NCBI RefSeq assembly: GCF_000383475.1
Contig: NZ_KB911459.1
Coordinates: 510,467 to 574,466, forward strand
Origin: Microbacterium sp. 11MF
Lineage (GTDB): Bacteria; Actinomycetota; Actinomycetes; Actinomycetales; Microbacteriaceae
Direction: 5' to 3'
Length of the DNA: 64,000 bases
Below, piece by piece: positions 18,701 to 27,334 of the stretch (the first letter of the stretch is position 1; each line of letters begins with the position of its first letter). The notes beneath the pieces were generated by a model that had not been told where the DNA came from, made no database searches, and saw only the letters and a program-made list of their open reading frames with translations. A program made the translations under genes and the position numbers.

Positions 18701-19878
18701 GCGGGGAACGCGACCAGATCTGCGTCGACGGCCACGTGATCGAGGGCCAGGGCGATCGCGCCGCGCGTCTCGGCCCACTCCGCGAAGGCGGACGCGACGA
18801 TCTCGGGCACCCCGCCGCCGAGGATCGCGCGCTCCAGGGCGTGCCGGAGCGGAGCGAGGAGGATCTCGCCCGCGCGGGCCAGCTCGCCTCCCACGACGAT
18901 GCGCTCGGGGTCGATGAGGTTGCACAGGCTCGCCGCGGCGATGCCGATGTGGCGGCCGGCATCCGCGATCGTGCGCTGTGCGGCGGGGACGCCGCCGCCC
19001 GCGGCCGTGACGAGGTCACGGAGGCGATGGATGCCGTCGGCCTCGCTGAAACCGGCGAGCAGCGCAGGACCGGCGGCCACCGTCTCGAGGCAGCCGCGGT
19101 TGCCGCAGCGGCAGCGGCCGCCGTTCTCGTCGATCGTCATGTGACCGATCTGTCCGGTGCGTCCGCTGGCCCCGCGGAAGAGCTCACCGTCGACGAGGAG
19201 ACCGGCGCTGATCGAGTGCCCCACGGTCACGTAGACGGACGAGGATGCCCCGCGGGCGGCGCCTTCGCGGGCCTCGGCGAGTGCGCCCAGGTTCGCTTCG
19301 CTGTCGACATGGACGGGACGCCCGATGCGCGCCGAGAGGCTGCGGGCGATGTCGACACCGTCCCAGCCGGGGAGGAGACCGGGCGTGGAGATGACCGAGG
19401 TGCGGGGATCGACGGGGGCCGGCAACGCCAGACCGACCGCCAAGAGGTCGGACAGCGATCCGCCGAGACCCTCGACCATGTCGCCGAGCAGCAGGCTGAG
19501 GCGGTCCAGCTCGGCGTCGTGCCGATGGTCGGGGGCGAGGGGGAGCGAGGTCTCGGCGACGACCGAGCGGGTCGCGTCGGCGATGGCGACGTGGAGCTTC
19601 CGCGTCGAGAAATGCGCGCCCGCCACGAGCCCGACCTGTCGGGCGAGCGAAACGAGGGTCGCGCGGCGACCACTGCGCGACGTGAAGGAGGTGTGCAGAA
19701 CCCCCGTCGCCGTCAGCTCTTTGACGATGTTCGACACCGTCGCGGGGGAGAGCCCGGTCGCGCCGGCGAGCTCGATCTGCGTCAAGCGCCCATGCCGCTT
19801 GAGCGAATCGAGCAATCGTGCACGATTCGCCTCTCGCAGTGAGGACTGCGAGCCGGGCGGAGTTGACCGGCGAGCCAC
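18697..19878 (-). CDS. ROK family transcriptional regulator (NagC/XylR type)
   Basis: A 393-residue ROK repressor. The N-terminal winged helix (residues about 15-65) reads RLTQIELAGATGLSPATVSNIV. The C-terminal ROK domain contains the sugar-kinase-like fold and the zinc-site cluster CRCGNRGCLETVA, with the upstream His in GQIGHMTID. It heads the cassette II unit and overlaps its binding-protein gene by 4 nt, so it very likely senses the imported sugar and regulates this operon, perhaps also cassette I. GTG 19878 lies exactly 6 nt after a TAGGGT box, indicating a leaderless mRNA. Confidence 0.9.
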   Translation of the reverse strand: MARRSTPPGSQSSLREANRARLLDSLKRHGRLTQIELAGATGLSPATVSNIVKELTATGVLHTSFTSRSGRRATLVSLARQVGLVAGAHFSTRKLHVAIADATRSVVAETSLPLAPDHRHDAELDRLSLLLGDMVEGLGGSLSDLLAVGLALPAPVDPRTSVISTPGLLPGWDGVDIARSLSARIGRPVHVDSEANLGALAEAREGAARGASSSVYVTVGHSISAGLLVDGELFRGASGRTGQIGHMTIDENGGRCRCGNRGCLETVAAGPALLAGFSEADGIHRLRDLVTAAGGGVPAAQRTIADAGRHIGIAAASLCNLIDPERIVVGGELARAGEILLAPLRHALERAILGGGVPEIVASAFAEWAETRGAIALALDHVAVDADLVAFPA

Positions 19879-19884
19879 GGGGCC

Positions 19885-19890
19885 ACCCTA
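19885..19890 (-). promoter_or_regulatory. Leaderless -10 box TAGGGT for the ROK-cassette II operon
   Basis: The minus-strand box ends 6 nt before GTG 19878, with no Shine-Dalgarno in between. Confidence 0.6.
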
Positions 19891-19923
19891 CCGTGCGGCG
19901 TGTCGCGGGCGGGGCTCTTCGTG

Positions 19924-20787
19924 TCAGGAGGCGTCGACGGCGCGGACGCGGACGATGTTCGTCGACTCGTCCAGCTCGGCGATCTTCGGGTGCGCTTTGA
20001 CGAAGTCCGAGAACGAGCGGTGGCCCAGGGACTTCTCGCTGAACGACGGGTCCATGCGCTTGAGCAGGTTCTTCACCGCCGACAGGTGCATCCACTCCTC
20101 GTCGGTACGGACCTGCTCGAGGCGCAGCGCGCGCGAGAGGAGCTGTTCGACGGGGTCGACGGCCTTCCGCCGACGGCGGCCCGCCTGGGGCGTGCTCTCG
20201 GGGGCGGGTTCGGGCTCGGGGGTCGCGACCCCGGGGAGGGCGTCGTACGCGTCGAACTGGTCGCACGCCGCCGCGAGCGATTTGGCCGTGGACCCGGCGA
20301 CGCCGACGGCGACGACGAAGCGCCCGAGCCGCTTGCACCGCTGCGCGAGCGGGACGTAGTCGCTGTCGCCCGCCACGATCACGACGTGGGTGAGGTCCTC
20401 GAGGCGGAAGAGATCTTCGACGGTGTCGACGGCGAGACGGATGTCGGCGCCGTTCTTCGCGTAGGCGGCCGCGGGGAACAACTGCACGAGGTCGACCGCG
20501 CGGGCGACGAGCTGCTGGCGGTAGAGCGAGTTCACCGGCGACGACCAGTCGGCGTAGGCGCGGGTCAGGACCAGGGTTCCGAAGGATGCCGCGTAGTCCA
20601 TGATCGCGCCGACGTCGATCATGGCGGCGGCCAGGCGCTCCGAGATCTCCTTCTCGTCGGGGTCGGCCGCGATCCGTTGCCGATCCCGCGAGTAGCTGTT
20701 GCGACCGTGGACCCGGTCGTACCAACTCATGACGATGTTGTCGAAATCGAGGTAGACCGCGACGCGGGGGATGGAGGAATCCGGCAT
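19924..20787 (-). CDS. NYN-domain ribonuclease-like protein with OST-HTH/LOTUS-like C-terminus
   Basis: A 287-residue protein. Residues about 8-165 are a NYN (PIN-like) domain: acidic residues in VAVYLDFDNIVM, ADIRLAVDTVEDLF and VIVAGDSDYVPLAQ form the predicted metal-binding nuclease centre, and GSTAKSLAAACDQF follows. A Pro/Glu-rich linker and a basic patch (GRRRRKAVD) precede a C-terminal OST-HTH/LOTUS-like RNA-binding domain (LSAVKNLLKRMDPSFSEKSLGHRSFSDFV). The combination suggests RNA cleavage or binding. The frame is open upstream, but ATG 20787 is chosen because an AAGACT box ends 6 nt before it. Confidence 0.85.
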   Translation of the reverse strand: MPDSSIPRVAVYLDFDNIVMSWYDRVHGRNSYSRDRQRIAADPDEKEISERLAAAMIDVGAIMDYAASFGTLVLTRAYADWSSPVNSLYRQQLVARAVDLVQLFPAAAYAKNGADIRLAVDTVEDLFRLEDLTHVVIVAGDSDYVPLAQRCKRLGRFVVAVGVAGSTAKSLAAACDQFDAYDALPGVATPEPEPAPESTPQAGRRRRKAVDPVEQLLSRALRLEQVRTDEEWMHLSAVKNLLKRMDPSFSEKSLGHRSFSDFVKAHPKIAELDESTNIVRVRAVDAS

Positions 20788-20793
20788 CCCCCC

Positions 20794-20799
20794 AGTCTT
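20794..20799 (-). promoter_or_regulatory. Leaderless -10-like box AAGACT for the NYN gene
   Basis: The box ends 6 nt before ATG 20787 and overlaps the TAA stop of the upstream gene (20798-20800). The first base deviates from TANNNT. Confidence 0.4.
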
Positions 20800-21310
20800 A
20801 CAGTTCGCGTGCCGCCGATGTTCCGGGAACCTGATCGCGCAGGCCCAGAACGAACTCGAGGATGTCGCGTGCGGGGGCGGAGCGGACGGTGCCGCGACCG
20901 AGTGTCCAGCCGTCATCGCTCGCGCGGAGCGAAGAACCCGCGACCGCAGCGCGCCGGTCGAAGGACATGCGCGTGACGGCATACAGCGCGACGGCGCCGC
21001 TGGTGGTCGCAGAAAGGGCGACCGGCCGGTCGCCCGCGAGGTCCAGGAGGGCGCGCGTCGCCGCGACGAGGGAGCGGATCCGCACTCGTCGCCCGGAGAG
21101 GACCGCCTCGACCACATCGGCGAACCCCGGATCGTCGGATGCGGAGAGACCGGCGGCGCCCAGGAACGCGACACGCTCATCCGCGGTGCGCGCCAGGGGA
21201 GCGGCGAGCCGTACGACGTCGGCGAGGGCGATGCGCCAATCGCCCGTGACACCGGCTTCGTCGACGCGTTCCCGATTGCTGAGGGGCAGGTGGCGCGACA
21301 CGTCGGACAT
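20798..21310 (-). CDS. Unknown cytoplasmic protein
   Basis: A 170-residue protein with no export signal or membrane segment and no family I recognise. The first two thirds are helical and charged (DVVRLAAPLARTADERVAFLG; VVEAVLSGRRVRIRSLVAATRALLDLAG), and the end is a mixed alpha/beta stretch. The frame is open 58 codons further upstream, but ATG 21310 follows a TATGCT box by 7 nt. The gene ends in TAA, rare in this window, and its stop overlaps the promoter of the NYN gene. It is divergent from the LacI gene. Confidence 0.6.
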   Translation of the reverse strand: MSDVSRHLPLSNRERVDEAGVTGDWRIALADVVRLAAPLARTADERVAFLGAAGLSASDDPGFADVVEAVLSGRRVRIRSLVAATRALLDLAGDRPVALSATTSGAVALYAVTRMSFDRRAAVAGSSLRASDDGWTLGRGTVRSAPARDILEFVLGLRDQVPGTSAAREL

Positions 21311-21317
21311 AGCGGTC

Positions 21318-21323
21318 AGCATA
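21318..21323 (-). promoter_or_regulatory. Leaderless -10 box TATGCT
   Basis: The minus-strand box ends 7 nt before ATG 21310. Confidence 0.55.
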
Positions 21324-21365
21324 GGTGCGGCGCGCCGGTCCGGCTGCGGCGAAAGGGTCGGCGTG

Positions 21366-21399
21366 CATAATGGGCCTCGGTCCGTGTGACCGTGAACAT
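21366..21399 (+). promoter_or_regulatory. lacI-type promoter with candidate autoregulatory operator
   Basis: CATAAT at 21366-21371 is a good -10. Just downstream, 21384-21399 (GTGTGACCGTGAACAT) matches the reverse complement of the 22481-22496 palindrome at 13 of 16 positions. This suggests that the LacI protein represses itself as well as the downstream operon. Confidence 0.5.
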
Positions 21400-21415
21400 G
21401 GCCCGAGGGGGACCG

Positions 21416-22426
21416 ATGAGCGACGATGCCGGCGGCCGGAGGGCGAGTATCCGCGACGTCGCGCGCCGAGCGGACGTCTCGCACCAGACGGTCTCACGCG
21501 TTCTCAACGACCACCCGAGCATCCGGCCCGAGACCCGCGATCGGGTCCTCGCGGCCATGCAGGAGCTGTCGTACAGCCCGAACCCCGCGGCCCGTGCGCT
21601 CGTCACCAGCAGGTCGAGGACCATCGGGATCCTGGCGGCGTCGTCGACGCAATACGGTCCGGCGTCGTCGATCGCGGCCATCGAGGCCGCCGCGCAGGCG
21701 CGGGGCTACTGGGTGTCCACGGCCAACATCGACCCGACGGACCCCCAGTCGATTCCCGACGGGCTGTCGTACCTCATGGCGCAATCCGTCGAGGGGCTCG
21801 TCGTCATCGCCCCGCAGGTCCGGGTGATCCGGGCCCTGGCCGCGCAGGCGGTCGGCGTGCCCTACGTGACCCTGCAGTCGACCGACGTCGACGCCGGCCA
21901 CACCCTCGCGGTCGACCAGATCGCGGGAGCGCGCCTGGCGACACGCCATCTCATCGAGCTCGGGCACCGCTCGATCTACCACCTGGCCGGTCCGCAGGAC
22001 TGGATGGAGGCGGAGTCGCGGATGCGCGGCTTCCTGGAGGAGATGAGCGCCTGGGACATCGCCACGACGGCGCCGATCCTCGGCGATTGGACAGCGGACT
22101 TCGGGTACTACGCGGGGCGCGAACTGCTGGGTTATCGGGACTTCACGGCGATCTTCTCCTCGAACGACCAGATGGCGCTGGGGCTCCTGCACGCCATCCG
22201 CGACGAGGGCCTGGACTGCCCGCGCGATGTGAGCATCGTCGGCTTCGACGACATCCCCGAGGCGGGCCACTTCTGGCCGCCACTGACGACGGTCCGCCAG
22301 GACTTCGCCGAACTCGGCAGGCGCTGCGTCGAACTCCTGCTCGACGGGTCGGCCGCCGCGGCGGCCCCGGTGCTCACGCCGGACCTCATCGTGCGGTCCT
22401 CGACGGCGCGCGCAGCGTCCGTCTGA
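21416..22426 (+). CDS. LacI family transcriptional regulator (operon at 22550-27475)
   Basis: A 336-residue LacI repressor. The N-terminal helix-turn-helix reads SIRDVARRADVSHQTVSRVL, the hinge helix region is NPAARALVTSRSRT, and the sugar-binding core ends with FDDIPEAGHFWPPLTTVRQD. The frame is open 10 codons further upstream, but ATG 21416 has a strong GAGGGGG 5 nt before it. It is encoded immediately upstream of, and in the same direction as, the aldolase-like gene and sugar importer. The same palindrome occurs in front of both units, so it is the obvious regulator. Confidence 0.92.
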   Translation: MSDDAGGRRASIRDVARRADVSHQTVSRVLNDHPSIRPETRDRVLAAMQELSYSPNPAARALVTSRSRTIGILAASSTQYGPASSIAAIEAAAQARGYWVSTANIDPTDPQSIPDGLSYLMAQSVEGLVVIAPQVRVIRALAAQAVGVPYVTLQSTDVDAGHTLAVDQIAGARLATRHLIELGHRSIYHLAGPQDWMEAESRMRGFLEEMSAWDIATTAPILGDWTADFGYYAGRELLGYRDFTAIFSSNDQMALGLLHAIRDEGLDCPRDVSIVGFDDIPEAGHFWPPLTTVRQDFAELGRRCVELLLDGSAAAAAPVLTPDLIVRSSTARAASV

Positions 22427-22444
22427 CGCCGTCCGCGCGTCGTG

Positions 22445-22474
22445 TTGACACGGCCCGGGTCCGAGGTGCATAGT
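22445..22474 (+). promoter_or_regulatory. Sigma-70-type promoter of the aldolase-like/importer operon
   Basis: TTGACA at 22445-22450 and CATAGT at 22469-22474 are separated by 18 nt, the best -35/-10 pair in the window. It lies 18 nt after the LacI stop. Confidence 0.65.
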
Positions 22475-22480
22475 CATCCG

Positions 22481-22496
22481 ATGTGAACGGTCACAT
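22481..22496 (+). promoter_or_regulatory. LacI-type operator palindrome
   Basis: ATGTGAACGGTCACAT is a perfect 6-bp inverted repeat with a 4-nt centre, placed at the expected transcription start just downstream of the -10. A 13/16 match occurs in front of the lacI gene itself. Confidence 0.65.
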
Positions 22497-22549
22497 GACC
22501 GCCCCCGATGTCGGTGGCGGTGACCGCGCAAGACGAAGGAGTCGGGCAA

Positions 22550-23245
22550 GTGGTGTCGAAGGACGACGCGGAGCGGTACGTGAACGGGGTGAAGACCGAG
22601 GTCGCCGTCGCGCGCATCCGCGAGCGGGTGGCATCCCTCCTGGTCGATCTCGCCGGTCGCGGCCTCGCGTCGACGACGCTGTCCGAGCGGGTCCCCGACG
22701 CCGACCTCTTCGTGACCCGGCCGGTCCTGGCCGACGACGAACTCGCTCCCGAGAACATGATGGTCGTCTCGCTCGACGGACTGTCCGTCCCGGGCACCCC
22801 CGGTGACGACGGCGTCCTGCCCGACGACGTGGAGCTGTACGCGGCCATCCTGAAGGATGCCGGCGCCGTCGCCCTCGTGCACCTCGAAGCCGGCCATGCG
22901 GCGGCGTGGGCCGCCCGCGGCGCCGCGATCCCGTGTCTGACGGCGCAGGCGGCACGCGAATTCGGCGGCGCGGTGCCCGTCATCGCAGGTCCGGACGTGT
23001 CGGCGCCGGCGGTCATCGATTCCCTCCGTGAGGCGGATGCCCCGGCCATCCTCGTCGCCGGCCTCGGCGCGCTCTGCGTCGCGGCGAGCGCCCGCGAGGC
23101 GGTGCGTCTCGCCCAGGTGCTGGAGGGCGTCGCCCGGACAGCGAGCCTCTCGTCGGAGGCCGAGCCGCTGGAAGCGGACCTCATCGCCGACCTCTCCGGC
23201 CGTGCTCGCGCACGCCGGTCCACGATCACCGACGGCCGCCGGTAG
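22550..23245 (+). CDS. Degenerate class II aldolase/AraD-like protein
   Basis: A 231-residue protein whose order of elements matches class II aldolases and ribulose-phosphate epimerases. [19 protein letters not shown] stands where GLVTGTSGNVS lies, followed by [15 protein letters not shown], then [20 protein letters not shown] and GAAIPCL. The catalytic and metal residues appear lost: the glycine/Asn-rich phosphate loop is absent, the HTH/HSH metal pair is reduced to HLE, and the downstream NHG histidine is replaced ([12 protein letters not shown]). It may be a regulator or structural remnant. GTG 22550 is chosen for its GAAGGAG at 22535; GTG 22553 is also possible. Confidence 0.6.
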   Translation: MVSKDDAERYVNGVKTEVAVARIRERVASLLVDLAGRGLASTTLSERVPDADLFVTRPVLADDELAPENMMVVSLDGLSVPGTPGDDGVLPDDVELYAAILKDAGAVALVHLEAGHAAAWAARGAAIPCLTAQAAREFGGAVPVIAGPDVSAPAVIDSLREADAPAILVAGLGALCVAASAREAVRLAQVLEGVARTASLSSEAEPLEADLIADLSGRARARRSTITDGRR

Positions 23246-23340
23246 CCCGATACCGGGCGCGGCCACTCAGAAAGACCCTCACCAGGGGCAATGCGCACAA
23301 CCGAACACCACGACACCGAAGTCCAGGGAAAGGGACCACA

Positions 23341-24465
23341 GTGAAACTCAAGAGGATCATCTTCGTCGGCATCGCAGCCGGCGCGCTCGCGCTCTCCGCG
23401 TGCTCCACCGCATCGACCGGCGGCGGCTCCGAAGGCGGCAAGGGTGACGGCGGCCTGATCGGCGTCGCCATGCCGACCAAGAGCTCCGAGCGTTGGATCC
23501 AGGACGGCAACGCCGTCAAGAAGGCGCTGGAGGACCAGGGTTACAAGGTCGACCTCCAGTACGCCGAGGACGACATCCCCACGCAGGTCTCGCAGATCGA
23601 GAACATGATCACGAAGGGCGCCGAGGCGCTCATCGTCGCCTCGATCGACGGAACCACCCTCACCGAGGCGCTGCAGAACGCGGCGGACGCCGACATCCCC
23701 GTCATCGCCTACGACCGCCTCATCAAGGGCACCGAGAACGTCGACTACTACGCGACGTTCGACAACCAGCTCGTCGGCAACCAGCAGGCGTGGACCGTCC
23801 TGAACGGCCTGGGCCTGACCGACCTCGAGGGCAAGCCGGTCGCCGACCCGCCCAAGGGACCGTTCAACATCGAGTTGTTCGCCGGATCGCTCGACGACAA
23901 CAACGCGTTCTTCTTCTTCAACGGCGCGATGGAGGTGCTCAAGCCCTACATCGACAACGGCACCCTCGTCGTGAAGTCGGGCCAGACCACCATCGAGCAG
24001 GCCGCGACGCTCCGCTGGGACGGCGAGACCGCTCAGAGCCGCATGGAGGACATCCTCACGGCCAACTACAGCGACGGCACGAAGGTCGACGCGGTCCTGT
24101 CGCCCTACGACGGCATCTCGCGCGGCATCATCTCGGCGCTGGCCGATGCCGGCTACGACGTGGGTGACGAGTGGCCGATCATCTCCGGTCAGGACGCCGA
24201 GGTCGACTCGGTCAAGGCGATCCTGAGCGGCGAGCAGTACGCCACGATCTTCAAGGACACGCGCGAGCTCGCGAAGGTCGCCGCCGGCATGGCCGTCGAC
24301 GTGCTGAACGACGAGAAGCCCGAGGTCAACGACGAGGAGACGTACGACAACGACGTGAAGGTCGTTCCCTCGTACCTGCTCGCGCCGGTCCCCGTCGTCA
24401 AGGACAACGTGAAGTCCGCGCTGGTCGACACCGGCTACTGGACGGAGGCCGAGCTGGGTCTGTGA
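23341..24465 (+). CDS. Multiple-sugar-binding lipoprotein, ChvE-like
   Basis: A 374-residue type 1 periplasmic-binding lipoprotein, signal [14 protein letters not shown], lipobox Cys21 (LALSAC). ChvE-type blocks include [57 protein letters not shown] and [19 protein letters not shown]. The long insertion around [23 protein letters not shown] is typical of ChvE/xylose binders. GTG 23341 has AGGGA upstream. It is followed by a 15-bp hairpin and then by the mmsA/gguA-type ATPase and gguB-type permease, together a complete pentose/galactose-type importer. Confidence 0.92.
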   Translation: MKLKRIIFVGIAAGALALSACSTASTGGGSEGGKGDGGLIGVAMPTKSSERWIQDGNAVKKALEDQGYKVDLQYAEDDIPTQVSQIENMITKGAEALIVASIDGTTLTEALQNAADADIPVIAYDRLIKGTENVDYYATFDNQLVGNQQAWTVLNGLGLTDLEGKPVADPPKGPFNIELFAGSLDDNNAFFFFNGAMEVLKPYIDNGTLVVKSGQTTIEQAATLRWDGETAQSRMEDILTANYSDGTKVDAVLSPYDGISRGIISALADAGYDVGDEWPIISGQDAEVDSVKAILSGEQYATIFKDTRELAKVAAGMAVDVLNDEKPEVNDEETYDNDVKVVPSYLLAPVPVVKDNVKSALVDTGYWTEAELGL

Positions 24466-24487
24466 CCCGGTTCGTCTGACCACCACC

Positions 24488-24521
24488 TGCGTCGGCGGCG
24501 GGTCCGCCCGCCGCCGACGCA
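24488..24521 (+). repeat. 15-bp perfect hairpin between binding-protein and ATPase genes
   Basis: TGCGTCGGCGGCGGG at 24488-24502 pairs with 24507-24521 around the 4-nt loop TCCG. No U-tract follows. It lies 22 nt after the binding-protein stop, analogous to the hairpins at 14318 and 55698. Confidence 0.75.
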
Positions 24522-24553
24522 TCCCATCCCCCCCACCACGGAAGTCGGAGATC

Positions 24554-26083
24554 GTGACCGAGACCATCCTCGAGATGCGCGGCATCACCAAGACGTTCCC
24601 GGGCGTGAAGGCGCTCTCGAACGTCAACTTCGCCGTCGGGCGCGGCGAGATCCACGCCATCTGCGGCGAGAACGGCGCCGGCAAGTCGACCTTGATGAAG
24701 GTCCTGTCGGGCGTCTACCCCCACGGCACCTACGACGGCGAGATCCACTACGCCGGCGACGTCGTCGAATTCAAGAACCTGCGTGACAGCGAAGCGCGCG
24801 GCATCGTCATCATCCACCAGGAGCTGGCGCTCAGCCCGTACCTGTCGATCGCCGAGAACATCTTCCTCAACAACGAGCGCAGAGGCGCCGGCGGACTGAT
24901 CGACTGGAACCAGACGAACTTCCAGGCCGCCGCGCTCCTCAAGCGCGTGGGTCTGCGCGAGAACCCGACGACGAAGGTCAACCAGCTCGGCGTCGGCAAG
25001 CAGCAGCTCGTCGAGATCGCCAAGGCCCTGTCGAAGGAGGTCAAGCTCCTCATCCTCGACGAGCCCACGGCCGCTCTCAACGACGAGGACTCGGACCACC
25101 TGCTCGAACTGATCCTCAGCCTCCGCGAGGAGGGGATCACGTCGATCATCATCAGCCACAAGCTCAACGAGATCAAGAAGGTCGCCGACACCGTCACGGT
25201 CATCCGCGACGGGAAGACGATCGAGACGATCGCGAAGACCGATGTGACCGAGGACCGGATCATCAAGGACATGGTGGGCCGTGACCTCGAGCACCGCTAC
25301 CCCGACCACGAACCACAGATCGGCGACGAGCTGCTCCGCGTCGAGAACTGGACGGCCCACCACCCGCAGGACCCGAGCCGCGTCGTCGTCGACGACGTGT
25401 CGATCACGGTGCGTGCGGGCGAGATCGTCGGGATCGCCGGCCTCATGGGCGCCGGTCGCACCGAATTCGCGATGAGCCTGTTCGGCCACAGCTACGGCAC
25501 CCGCATCTCGGGCAAGGTCTTCATGCGCGGCAAGGAGATCCGGACGCGCACCGTCTCGGAGGCGATCGCGAACGGCCTCGCGTATGCGACCGAGGATCGG
25601 AAGACCTACGGCCTGAACCTCATCGACGACATCAAGCGCAACATCTCGGTGGCATCGCTGAAGAAGCTCGAGAAAGCGGGGCTGGTCGACGACAACGAGG
25701 AGTTCGCCGTCGCCAACCAGTACCGCAAGAGCATGAACATCAAGGCGCCGACCGTGCTCGCCAAGACGGGGAAGCTCTCGGGCGGCAACCAGCAGAAGGT
25801 CGTCCTCTCGAAGTGGATCTACTCGGATCCCGAGGTGCTGATCCTCGACGAGCCGACGCGAGGGATCGACGTCGGAGCGAAGTACGAGATCTACACGATC
25901 ATCAACAAGCTCGCGGCGGCAGGCAAGGGCGTCATCGTGATCTCGTCGGAGCTGCCTGAGCTCCTCGGTATCTCGGACCGCGTGTACGCACTCTCAGAGG
26001 GTCGCATCACCGGCGAGGTGCCCATCAGTGACGCCACCCCCGAACACGTCCTCAAGCTCATGACCATGGAGAAGCCCCGCTGA
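24554..26083 (+). CDS. mmsA: Sugar ABC transporter ATPase, double-domain (MmsA/GguA type)
   Basis: A 509-residue ATPase with two fused nucleotide-binding domains. Domain 1 has Walker [18 protein letters not shown], Walker [11 protein letters not shown] and IISHKLNEI. Domain 2 has the degenerate Walker [11 protein letters not shown] lacking the Lys, signature LSGGNQQKV and [13 protein letters not shown], as is normal for RbsA/MglA/GguA proteins. GTG 24554 has GGAG at 24547-24550. It energises import of the sugar bound by the 23341 protein. The length is usual for the family and contrasts with the single-domain ATPases at 13487 and 16797. Confidence 0.92.
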   Translation: MTETILEMRGITKTFPGVKALSNVNFAVGRGEIHAICGENGAGKSTLMKVLSGVYPHGTYDGEIHYAGDVVEFKNLRDSEARGIVIIHQELALSPYLSIAENIFLNNERRGAGGLIDWNQTNFQAAALLKRVGLRENPTTKVNQLGVGKQQLVEIAKALSKEVKLLILDEPTAALNDEDSDHLLELILSLREEGITSIIISHKLNEIKKVADTVTVIRDGKTIETIAKTDVTEDRIIKDMVGRDLEHRYPDHEPQIGDELLRVENWTAHHPQDPSRVVVDDVSITVRAGEIVGIAGLMGAGRTEFAMSLFGHSYGTRISGKVFMRGKEIRTRTVSEAIANGLAYATEDRKTYGLNLIDDIKRNISVASLKKLEKAGLVDDNEEFAVANQYRKSMNIKAPTVLAKTGKLSGGNQQKVVLSKWIYSDPEVLILDEPTRGIDVGAKYEIYTIINKLAAAGKGVIVISSELPELLGISDRVYALSEGRITGEVPISDATPEHVLKLMTMEKPR

Positions 26084-26100
26084 CGGGGCAGGAGACACAC

Positions 26101-27333
26101 ATGTCGAACACCACCACAACCCCGGAAACCGCCGCCGGCGGCGGCATCAATCCGCCCGAGAACCGGGTCACCCGCTGGGTGACGACGGTCCTGTCCGATC
26201 TCGGCCGCAACGGCATCTTCATCGCGTTGATCGCCGTCGTCGTCCTCTTCGCGATCACGACCGAAGGCATCCTGCTGCGCCCGCAGAACCTGTCGAACCT
26301 CGTCGTCCAGAACGGGTACATCCTCGTCCTGGCCATCGGCATGGTGATGATCATTATCGCCGGTCACATCGACCTGTCCGTCGGCTCCGTGGCGGCCTTC
26401 ATCGGCGCCGTATCCGGCGTCCTGGCCGTCGACATGGGACTCCCGTGGGGCGTCGCGATCATCCTGTCGCTGCTCATCGGCGCCCTCGTGGGTGCCTGGC
26501 AGGGATTCTGGGTGGCCTACGTCGGCATCCCCGCCTTCATCGTGACCCTCGCCGGCATGCTGATCTTCCGGGGCCTTGCTCTCGTCGTCCTCGGAAACCA
26601 GAACATCGGCTCGTTCCCGACCGAGTACCGTTCGCTCGGTAACGGGTTCCTCTCCGGTCTGTTCGGCGAGTCCGACCCCGACGTGTTCACGCTCGTCGTC
26701 GGTGGCGTCGCCATCATCGCCCTCGCCGTCCAGCAGGTGCGCACCCGGCTGGGACGACAGAAGTACGACCAGGACGTCGACCCGCTGCTGTGGTTCATCG
26801 TCAAGCTCGCTCTCATCGCCGTGGTGATCGGTTGGTTCACGTTCGCCCTCGCCTCGTACAAGGGCATCCCCGTCACGCTCATCGTGCTGGCGGTCCTCGT
26901 CCTCGTCTACGGCATCGTCATGAACCGCAGCGTCTTCGGCCGCCACATCTACGCCATCGGCGGCAACCGTCACGCGGCGGAGCTCTCGGGCATCAAGACG
27001 CGGCGCGTGGACTTCTGGCTGTTCGTCAACATGGGCGTCCTCGCCGCTCTCGCCGGTCTCATCTTCACGGCGCGACTGAACCTCGCCGGCCCCAAGGCGG
27101 GCGAGGGCTTCGAGCTCGAGGCCATCTCGGCCGCCTTCATCGGCGGCGCGGCGGTTCAGGGCGGTATCGGCACCATCGGCGGTGCCATCATCGGTGGCCT
27201 CATCATCGGTGTGCTCAACAACGGCATGTCGATCATGGGCATCGGCATCGACTGGCAGCAGGCGGTCAAGGGGCTCGTGCTGCTGTTCGCCGTCGCCTTC
27301 GATGTCTACAACAAGCGACGGGCCGGTCACTGA
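26101..27333 (+). CDS. mmsB: Sugar ABC transporter permease (MmsB/GguB type)
   Basis: A 410-residue multi-helix permease. Family marks are IIIAGHIDLSVGSVAAF, GIPAFIVTLAGMLIFRGLAL, a polar loop QQVRTRLGRQKYDQDVD and the coupling loop AIGGNRHAAELSGIKT, ending with FDVYNKRRAGH. GGAG at 26091 precedes ATG 26101 by 6 nt. It completes the importer with the 23341 and 24554 genes. The next, 46-residue gene starts one base after its stop and is likely co-translated. Confidence 0.92.
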   Translation: MSNTTTTPETAAGGGINPPENRVTRWVTTVLSDLGRNGIFIALIAVVVLFAITTEGILLRPQNLSNLVVQNGYILVLAIGMVMIIIAGHIDLSVGSVAAFIGAVSGVLAVDMGLPWGVAIILSLLIGALVGAWQGFWVAYVGIPAFIVTLAGMLIFRGLALVVLGNQNIGSFPTEYRSLGNGFLSGLFGESDPDVFTLVVGGVAIIALAVQQVRTRLGRQKYDQDVDPLLWFIVKLALIAVVIGWFTFALASYKGIPVTLIVLAVLVLVYGIVMNRSVFGRHIYAIGGNRHAAELSGIKTRRVDFWLFVNMGVLAALAGLIFTARLNLAGPKAGEGFELEAISAAFIGGAAVQGGIGTIGGAIIGGLIIGVLNNGMSIMGIGIDWQQAVKGLVLLFAVAFDVYNKRRAGH

Positions 27334-27334
27334 C

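Noticed and set aside
24554-26083. Loss of the Walker A lysine in the second ATPase domain as a defect
   Set aside because: A degenerate second site is normal for the RbsA/MglA/GguA family.
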